DNA of 64,000 nt, taken from Botryobacter ruber. GTDB taxonomy: Bacteria; Bacteroidota; Bacteroidia; Cytophagales; Hymenobacteraceae. Position numbers and translations under genes: made by a program. The stretch lies in assembly GCF_003347595.2 (NCBI RefSeq), contig NZ_QCZK02000061.1, positions 168,186-232,185 on the forward strand. The letters are read 5' to 3'. This document shows positions 58,500 to 64,000 of the stretch, in pieces; position 1 is the first letter of the stretch, and each line of letters begins with the position of its first letter. The notes beneath the pieces were generated by a model, which had not been told where the DNA came from, made no database searches, and saw only the letters and a program-made list of their open reading frames with translations.

Positions 58500-60410
58500 A
58501 TGACGTCGAACAAAAAGCAGAAGCTTATTCTTTTAGCTTTCCTGTGGCTGGCAACAGCACAAGCCTATGCTACCGATATCTGGGTGTCGCCAAAGGGCTC
58601 GGATTCGAATGCAGGCACCAAATCAGCTCCTTTCGCCACACCTGATATGGCGTTGCGGAAGGCCCGCGAACTGCGCAGGCTCAAAGACCCTGCTGCGGAA
58701 AAAGAAGGTATCCGTATTATTTTACAGGGCGGCCTGTACCAGTTGCACCAGCCCATGCTTATCCGTCCGGAAGACTCTGGGAAACCGGGTAGCCCAACTA
58801 CCATCGAAGCAGCTCCGGGCGAAACACCAGTATTGAGCGGTGGCGTCCAGGTAAAGGGCTGGAAAAAAGCTGGTAGCGTTGCAGGTCTGCCGAAAGCGGC
58901 CAAAGGAAATGTTTGGGTAGCCGATATTCCAAAAGTAGGTGGCCGTCAGCTGGAGTTCCGCCAGTTGTACGTGAACAACAACAAAGCCACCCGCGCCACC
59001 AACCTGACCGACGGCACCCTCGACCGCATCCTGTCGGTAGACAAAGAAAACCAGGCCATCTGGATTCCTACACCCAAAGTAGCCATCAAAGACATCGACC
59101 AGCTGGAGTTTGTGATTCACCAGTGGTGGGCTATTGCCAACCTGCGCGTGAAGTCGATGGAAACGCAGGGTAACAAAACGAAGCTGACGTTCCATCAGCC
59201 CGAAAGCCAGGTGGAATTTGAGCACCCCTGGCCTGCTCCGTTCATCGACGAGAAAAAAGAATACAACGGTAACTCTGCCTTCTTTTTGGTAGATGCCGTG
59301 GAACTGCTCAACCAACCAGGCGAGTGGTTTGCTCACCAGGAAACAGGCAAGCTGTACTACTGGCCACGTAAGGGTGAAAACATGTCCAATGTCCAGGTAA
59401 CGGCTCCTGTACTGGAGACACTGGTACAGGTAGAAGGCCACCGGGATTTACCGGTACAGCATGTAGGATTCAAAGGCATCCGCTTCGAGCACACTACCTG
59501 GTTGCGTCCTTCTAAGGCAGGTCATGTGCCGCTGCAGGCGGGCTGGTACCTACTGGATGCTTATAAACTGAAAGAGCCAGGAACACCCGACAAAGCAGGT
59601 CTGGAAAACCAGGCTTGGGTAGGCCGGCAGCCGGCAGGTTTAATGGCAACCAATGCACGCAACATTGATGTGGAGCGTTGCGTGTTCACCCACATGGCCG
59701 CTACCGGCCTGGACTTTGTAGAAGGCGTGAGCTACAGCAGCGTGATAGGCAGCGTGTTCGAAGACATTGGCGGAACAGGCATCCAAGCCGGTTTCTTTGG
59801 CAGTCCTGCCTACGAAGCGCACCTGCCGTACAACCCAACCGACGAGCGCGAACTGGTGCACCACATTTACATCGCCAACAACCTGATTACGAATGTTACT
59901 AACGAAGACTGGGGCACCGTAGGTGTGAGCGTGGGCTTTGCCCATGACGTGAACATCGAACACAACGAGGTAAGCGACGTGAATTACTCCGGCATCTGCG
60001 TGGGCTGGGGCTGGACCAAAACCATCAACAGCATGAAAAACAACCGCGTGCACGCCAACCACATCCACCACTTCGCCAAGCAAATGTACGATGTTGGCGG
60101 CGTGTATACGCTGTCGGCACAGCCTAACAGCGAGGTAAGCGAAAACTACATTCACGACCTGATGAAAGCGCCGTACGCCCACATGCCACACCACTACCAG
60201 TACATCTACTACGACGAAGGCTCCTCTTACATCCGCGCCATCAACAACTGGACTGAAGCCGACAAGTTCTTCTCCAACTCCCCCGGCCCCGGCAACCTCT
60301 GGGAAAACAACGGTCCGCAGGTAGACGAAGCGATAAAGAAAAAAGCCGGTATTCAACCGGAGTACAAGGATATTAAAGAAAATTATAAAGTGGCGCTGAA
60401 TAAGAAGTAG
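58500..60410 (+). CDS. Right-handed beta-helix protein, GH141-like candidate
   Basis: The 636-residue secreted protein (signal ends AQAYA) starts with DIWVSPKGSDSNAGTKSAPF and GIRIILQGGLYQLHQPMLIR, then a sandwich-like insert, then parallel beta-helix coils (GLMATNARNIDVERCVFTHM, VIGSVFEDIGGTGIQAGFFG, NNLITNVTNEDWGTVGVSVG, VSDVNYSGICVGWGWT, QMYDVGGVYTLSAQPNSEVS). This layout is seen in GH141 and related beta-helix families of plant-wall degradation loci (fucosidase or xylanase activity in characterised GH141 members). Assignment to GH141 is inference. The gene is followed by a clear terminator. Confidence 0.78.
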   Translation: MTSNKKQKLILLAFLWLATAQAYATDIWVSPKGSDSNAGTKSAPFATPDMALRKARELRRLKDPAAEKEGIRIILQGGLYQLHQPMLIRPEDSGKPGSPTTIEAAPGETPVLSGGVQVKGWKKAGSVAGLPKAAKGNVWVADIPKVGGRQLEFRQLYVNNNKATRATNLTDGTLDRILSVDKENQAIWIPTPKVAIKDIDQLEFVIHQWWAIANLRVKSMETQGNKTKLTFHQPESQVEFEHPWPAPFIDEKKEYNGNSAFFLVDAVELLNQPGEWFAHQETGKLYYWPRKGENMSNVQVTAPVLETLVQVEGHRDLPVQHVGFKGIRFEHTTWLRPSKAGHVPLQAGWYLLDAYKLKEPGTPDKAGLENQAWVGRQPAGLMATNARNIDVERCVFTHMAATGLDFVEGVSYSSVIGSVFEDIGGTGIQAGFFGSPAYEAHLPYNPTDERELVHHIYIANNLITNVTNEDWGTVGVSVGFAHDVNIEHNEVSDVNYSGICVGWGWTKTINSMKNNRVHANHIHHFAKQMYDVGGVYTLSAQPNSEVSENYIHDLMKAPYAHMPHHYQYIYYDEGSSYIRAINNWTEADKFFSNSPGPGNLWENNGPQVDEAIKKKAGIQPEYKDIKENYKVALNKK

Positions 60411-60435
60411 CAGCTGCTTTATTTGATAAATTAAG

Positions 60436-60478
60436 AAGCCCCGCTCACAGGAGATTTACTCTGGTGAGCGGGGCTTTT
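60436..60478 (+). terminator. Rho-independent terminator after the beta-helix gene
   Basis: A perfect 13-bp stem AAGCCCCGCTCAC / GTGAGCGGGGCTT (60436-60448, 60464-60476), 15-nt loop, right arm ending CTTTTGG, 25 bp after the stop. Marks the end of the pectin gene group. Confidence 0.9.
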
Positions 60479-60620
60479 GGTTTTAGTACTAATTGTAACG
60501 CTTGTGCTATCGGTTCACCGTTTTTTTCCCCCAACAAAACTATCCGCTGTAGGAAAGCTGCCAGATATTTTGTAGCTCTCTGTCAGGGGACAGAGAGTGG
60601 GTGTTGATAATAAAAACAGA

Positions 60621-60648
60621 GCTGCAGTGGCTGTGGTGGCAGGTGCAG
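60621..60648 (+). repeat. Dispersed 28-bp intergenic repeat, copy 13
   Basis: Reads GCAGTGGCTGTGGTGGCAGG followed by TGCAG, 30 bp past the 3' end of the minus-strand small lipoprotein gene. Confidence 0.8.
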
Positions 60649-60678
60649 TAAGCTTTTAGTATTTAAATATGCTGTGAG

Positions 60679-60858
60679 TTATTCTTTCTCCTCAACTTCA
60701 TCTTCTACTTCTTCCACAGCATCTTCCACATCCTCCTCAATGTCTTCTTCAATTTCTTCCACCTTCTCCATTTCTTCTTCCACAGCATCATCGGAAGAGG
60801 CACAGGCGCTAAAGGTAAACAGGCTGGCCGCCATCAGGAAATATAGTACTTTTTTCAT
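60679..60858 (-). CDS. Small acidic lipoprotein
   Basis: This 59-codon minus-strand gene starts MKKVLYFLMAASLFTFSACA, a textbook lipoprotein signal with Cys19. The mature part is about 40 residues, almost wholly Glu, Asp and Val in a regular pattern (VEEIEEDIEEDVEDAVEEVE), which predicts a highly charged amphipathic helix or coiled coil. Similar short acidic lipoproteins occur in Bacteroidota without a known role. It is monocistronic, flanked by repeat copies 13 and 14. The Ser-rich plus-strand reading of the same DNA is its shadow. Confidence 0.8.
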   Translation of the reverse strand: MKKVLYFLMAASLFTFSACASSDDAVEEEMEKVEEIEEDIEEDVEDAVEEVEDEVEEKE

Positions 60859-61010
60859 AGGTCATTCTGCTTAGTGTAATACCATCACCCCCTCTACAGA
60901 AAACGAACAATATCTTAATGTGGTTGAAATACAAGAAACTATAACATAAAAACAGTAGCACCTGAAAGCTTATCCTGATTTTAAAGCCTGATTTTCTACA
61001 TAAAAACTTC

Positions 61011-61040
61011 ACTGCTCCTGCCACCATTCCCGCTGCTGCT
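61011..61040 (-). repeat. Dispersed 28-bp intergenic repeat, copy 14
   Basis: Reads CTCCTGCCACCATTCCCGCT followed by GCTGCT on the plus strand; about 150 bp upstream of the small lipoprotein start. Confidence 0.7.
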
Positions 61041-61143
61041 AAATTGGAAGGCAGCGCTTGCAATCAGGCAGAAAATGCCCTAAAGCCAAAGCCCATGCCA
61101 GTGAATTCACCTACAGGTGCTTTTGCTTTCAATTTACTCCAGT

Positions 61144-61323
61144 TTACTTTTCCGTAGAAGTCAGCGTGGTGCTGGTCTGGTCGTCGGAGAAGTTGAAGCA
61201 GAGCGTCATTTGTTTCGGACGGGTTCTCCAGTAGTCGAAGTAGTTGTTTTGATGTTTCTGCACAATATTACCAGTCTCTCGGTGACACGAGGTTCTCCCG
61301 ATAAGCAGCCCCTGGATATTGAC
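61144..61323 (-). pseudogene. Possible gene 3' remnant
   Basis: The minus-strand frame is open from a TGA at 61324-61326 to a TAA at 61144-61146 (59 codons) with no early ATG. Its last part reads like a protein C-terminus (NNYFDYWRTRPKQMTLCFNF, then SDDQTSTT...) with outer-membrane-strand-like alternation. It may be the tail of a lost surface or barrel protein, or chance. No family was recognised. Confidence 0.25.
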
Positions 61324-61376
61324 TCACTTTCGAATCCGCTTGAAAAGCAGATGACTGTGGATGTTGGTACTAGCTG

Positions 61377-61447
61377 TAAGCCTGAATTAAAGCAGCAAGA
61401 GCCGGCCCCTTACGGGAACCGGCTCTTGCTGCTTTAATTCAGGCTTA
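61377..61447. terminator. Perfect 29-bp hairpin at the 3' end of the MBG surface protein gene
   Basis: Arms 61377-61405 and 61419-61447 are exact complements (TAAGCCTGAATTAAAGCAGC ... GAGCCGG) with a 13-nt loop. The structure begins 9 bp after the stop of the minus-strand surface protein gene. There is no T-run on either side, so it may be an mRNA 3' stabiliser or a repeat rather than a standard terminator. Confidence 0.65.
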
Positions 61448-61456
61448 GGACTGCTG

Positions 61457-63970
61457 TTACTTCTTCAGTACCATCTTAATTGTCTGTACACCCGAAGTAG
61501 TCGTCAGTCTGCCAAAGTAAATACCCTCAGGCATGTTACGGCTATCCAGTTCGAACTCATACAGCTTATTAGCCTCTGCTACACCCATATCCACTTTCTT
61601 CACCAAAGAACCTTTCACATCGTACACTTCAACCAGGTAAGTCTGCTCTTTATCTACAGAGAACACGATGGTTGTCCTGTCGGAGAAGGTGTTTGGATAG
61701 TTGTAGAATTGAATGGTTTTTGTCAGCTCAGGGGTAACTTCAGCAGTTAATTTTTTAGAGTTGCTACCGCCGCTAACTTCTTTAACTGCTTCATGAATTA
61801 CGATATTACCTCCTCCTATGCAATCTCCTGGTTCAGTATAATCTTCCTCATTCAAAGCACCTATAACATTATCATAAACAAGATTATCCCCGCTATCCCA
61901 AATTCTGATTCTGAATTTGTCAGGTTGAACTGGTACTTTCTTGTCTCCGTCAGATACAATTACAGTGAACTTAAAGCCGCTGTGACCATTTAGCATACCT
62001 ATCCCTTTGTAAGTAGCTTTGTCACTATTAATTACAAGGCTCAGGTTTTCGAAGGATGTGCTCTGGAACTTCAGATTTCCAACGTTGAAATGGAATTCGG
62101 TATGGCCTTCAAGGATATTCTGACTACCTTTTTTAGTGTATTTAGATAAAATGGCGTAGGTTGCTTTTCCAGCAGTGTTTGAAACTAGTCCATAATCAGA
62201 CGTTCTTACTGCACCTGATGCTGAATTAATCCAGCCTCCTCCAGTTACAAAACCTCCATTCAAATCATACACTGGCACAAACACTGCAGGTGTCTGTTGA
62301 GGCTCATCCATTGCATTAGTATACTTAAGGTAAACAGTATACATACCAGATGCAGCTGGCGCATTTGAGGATCCTGAAATAGTTTGATTTGTTTCATCTA
62401 TACCTCCTTCTGTTGTGCTGGCGCTATAACTCCATACCCAAACCGGGCTTTTTACAATTCCTGTATAATTACCAGTTACACCAATTGTTTTTGAAACCTC
62501 AGTTGAAGCAACCGGATTTAATAGTACTGCCGGAGTTTGATAAATAGTTGCAGTTGTAGTAGCTACTGAGACTATGTTGTAATTATTAGCACCAGTGCCC
62601 GAAAGGGTAGCACCAGCTAAAGTGACTACTTTTGCCTCACCTGGCGATGCATCAGCGAAAGTTGCACTACCACCTGTTAAACTTACTACGTCTGAACCAA
62701 TCACACCTTCCAGTGATCGAGTAAGAACAGTTGCAGCATTGTTGCCATCAAACATCTTGTTTTTGGCAGTGAAGGTTCCGGTGATTGCTTTAGCAGAGAT
62801 ATCAAACTTGTTAGCAGTTGTTGCAAGGGCTAGTGAATAGTTAGATCCTGCAGCCAGGTTTCCTAAAGTATAAGCATAAGGACCGCCGGCTACTGTCTCG
62901 CCTGCTTCACGGCCAAGCGTACCTGTAAAACTGTTGCCAGGTAACAGCGCTTCACTTGGTGTGAAAGTAAAGACTGGGTCAGTAGAGCCGTACACTTTGC
63001 TTTGGTTAGCATTTGGTGTTACTGAAATAGATTTCTTACTGATGGTAAACGCCTGGCTGTCTGAAGAACCTGTATGGTTGGCATCGCCAGTAAAGCTATA
63101 GCTGGCTGTAGCTGTACCGGCATTCACATTATCGGCATAAGCAGCTGGTGGAGTTGATAGAACTACTCCACCAGCACCGGTTACACTTACGGTAGCTGGT
63201 TCTATTTCTGAACCTGTATAGGTGAACGGTGCGCCTGTGATGGTTACTGTCGTTACTGAAGCAGCCTTACCGATGGTGATGCCTACACTACCGTTGTCTG
63301 CATTGTAGTTCCCGTTGCCAGCAAAGCGCCAGTTGGCCGTGCCACCGGGGGCATTGGTAAAGCTAGCGTCCAGGTCCAGCAGGCTGCTCAGGTCTTCGTT
63401 TTGAACACCGGTCGCGGTACCCGTGGCACCGTGGGCGGAGCCATCATAAGTGCCTTCGTAGCCATTCACTACGATAGTAGCATCTGCCTTATTAGCAGCT
63501 ACCTCTACTTCTACCACTGGAGCAGCATTGTAGTTATCGTTACCGGCCTGACTGTAGATTACTTTACCAGTACCTGTACCAGAGTTCATCGTATAGTCAG
63601 CACCCATATTGCTCAATGGAGCGGCGCTGCCGTAGCTTACGGCCAAGCCAGAACTTGCGGTCGCGGCAACTGTAAACCCCATGTTGTAAACAGCACTCGC
63701 TGGTGAAGCCGTTACTACCGTGATGGTCTGATCAGCTTTCTTTATATTCAATGTAGCTGCAATACTTGTTGCCGCACCACAGGCATTTGTAACCACACAT
63801 CGATACTGCAAACCGTTCATCGATACTGTTGGTTTTGTCAATGTCAATGATCCAAAAGTAGCACCAGCTATATCTGCAAATCCTGTCCCACTATTAACCT
63901 GCCACGACTTTGTTGCAACGGATATAAGAAGGGGATATAGCTTGATTAAAAAGTAGAGTTGTAGCGTATC
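61457..63970 (-). CDS. T9SS type A surface protein with Ig-like and MBG/YDG repeats, 5' end missing
   Basis: The frame is open from 63970 to the stop at 61457, about 838 codons, with no credible start; a TTG at 63845-63847 lies inside an Ig-like domain. In order: the end of an Ig-like domain (SWQVNSGTGFADIAGA, MNGLQYRCVVTNACG), several MBG-type repeats (VYGSTDPVFTFTPSEALLPG), a YDG-like repeat (KNKMFDGNNAATVLTRSLEG), a PKD/Ig-like section, a bounded region (GGWINSASGAVRTSDYGLVS) and a T9SS type A sorting domain (FYNYPNTFSDRTTIVFSVDK to the end). It is an exported adhesin-like protein. Upstream of about 63925 the frame reads hydrophobic, non-Ig residues (ILLPYLKILFYLQ when read outward from the domain) and then a stop at 63971-63973. 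The gene is therefore interrupted, by an insertion element or an assembly edge. Confidence 0.8.
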   Translation of the reverse strand, partial: DTLQLYFLIKLYPLLISVATKSWQVNSGTGFADIAGATFGSLTLTKPTVSMNGLQYRCVVTNACGAATSIAATLNIKKADQTITVVTASPASAVYNMGFTVAATASSGLAVSYGSAAPLSNMGADYTMNSGTGTGKVIYSQAGNDNYNAAPVVEVEVAANKADATIVVNGYEGTYDGSAHGATGTATGVQNEDLSSLLDLDASFTNAPGGTANWRFAGNGNYNADNGSVGITIGKAASVTTVTITGAPFTYTGSEIEPATVSVTGAGGVVLSTPPAAYADNVNAGTATASYSFTGDANHTGSSDSQAFTISKKSISVTPNANQSKVYGSTDPVFTFTPSEALLPGNSFTGTLGREAGETVAGGPYAYTLGNLAAGSNYSLALATTANKFDISAKAITGTFTAKNKMFDGNNAATVLTRSLEGVIGSDVVSLTGGSATFADASPGEAKVVTLAGATLSGTGANNYNIVSVATTTATIYQTPAVLLNPVASTEVSKTIGVTGNYTGIVKSPVWVWSYSASTTEGGIDETNQTISGSSNAPAASGMYTVYLKYTNAMDEPQQTPAVFVPVYDLNGGFVTGGGWINSASGAVRTSDYGLVSNTAGKATYAILSKYTKKGSQNILEGHTEFHFNVGNLKFQSTSFENLSLVINSDKATYKGIGMLNGHSGFKFTVIVSDGDKKVPVQPDKFRIRIWDSGDNLVYDNVIGALNEEDYTEPGDCIGGGNIVIHEAVKEVSGGSNSKKLTAEVTPELTKTIQFYNYPNTFSDRTTIVFSVDKEQTYLVEVYDVKGSLVKKVDMGVAEANKLYEFELDSRNMPEGIYFGRLTTTSGVQTIKMVLKK

Positions 63971-64000
63971 TTAGAAGCGACCAAACTTTTAAGAAGCGAT

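Larger units (their letters stand above)
60859..61456. other. 598-bp region with repeat copy 14, a possible gene remnant and a long hairpin
   Basis: It contains repeat copy 14 (61011-61040), a start-less minus-strand frame (61144-61323) and the perfect 29-bp hairpin (61377-61447). The rest (60859-61010) is AT-rich upstream DNA of the small lipoprotein. Confidence 0.55.

Noticed and set aside
60674..60874. Ser-rich 66-codon plus-strand frame
   Set aside because: Complement of the acidic minus-strand lipoprotein gene; poly-Ser/Thr comes from reading Glu/Asp codons backward.
61117..61437. 106-codon plus-strand frame
   Set aside because: It runs through the 29-bp hairpin, has no recognisable domain and overlaps a more protein-like minus frame. 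Not supported as a gene.

Overview
The window comes from a Bacteroidota chromosome, most likely Cytophagales and possibly Hymenobacteraceae (Pontibacter-like). The evidence is type IX secretion (T9SS) C-terminal domains, a PorP/SprF protein, a SusC/SusD pair, a hybrid two-component sensor and TAnnTTTG-type promoter elements. The genus is an inference. No tRNA, rRNA, CRISPR array, phage or intact insertion sequence was found.

Layout. 0.1-5.6 kb: a giant PKD/Ig-like T9SS type B surface protein with its PorP/SprF partner. 5.9-11.7 kb: housekeeping and stress genes (PRC-barrel protein, DUF808 membrane protein, lipoprotein, UV-damage endonuclease UvsE, DUF4112 protein). 12.0-18.5 kb: a sulfide/persulfide cluster with two CstB-like persulfide dioxygenase-rhodanese proteins, a TauE-type exporter, a lone rhodanese, a split YeeE/YedE sulfur permease and a TlpA thioredoxin. 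Three promoters here carry a GTGA-N6-TCAC dyad exactly 22 nt before the -7 element, which suggests one Crp/Fnr-family activator. 18.6-41.2 kb: a fructan utilization locus on the minus strand. Its order is hybrid sensor with sugar-binding domain, sugar porter, fructokinase, SusC, SusD, glycan-binding lipoprotein and five GH32-type proteins. This matches what I recall of the Bacteroides thetaiotaomicron levan locus (BT1754-BT1765). Two of the GH32 proteins carry T9SS sorting domains and three look like lipoproteins.

41.6-60.4 kb: a VIT1/CCC1 transporter, then a pectin-type degradation group without its own SusC/D. It comprises two GH28 relatives, an (alpha/alpha)6 glycosidase, a DUF5060/DUF5605 glycosidase, a GH95, a GH2 with a malectin domain, an esterase and a right-handed beta-helix protein. 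The set resembles rhamnogalacturonan side-chain degradation. 60.7-64 kb: a tiny acidic lipoprotein, a perfect 29-bp hairpin, and a T9SS surface protein with MBG/YDG repeats whose 5' end is lost at the window edge.

The intergenic DNA is unusually structured. About 14 copies of a ~28-bp repeat (core TGGTGGCAGGTGCAG) are scattered between genes in both orientations. Five larger nested-palindrome elements (140-450 bp) sit at gene 3' ends, and in two places they supply the stop codon. A third family is a hairpin built on GCAGGGAGAAATCTG. These families, the three phased dyads, and a GH32 protein whose catalytic Asp position is Glu are the main items for follow-up.
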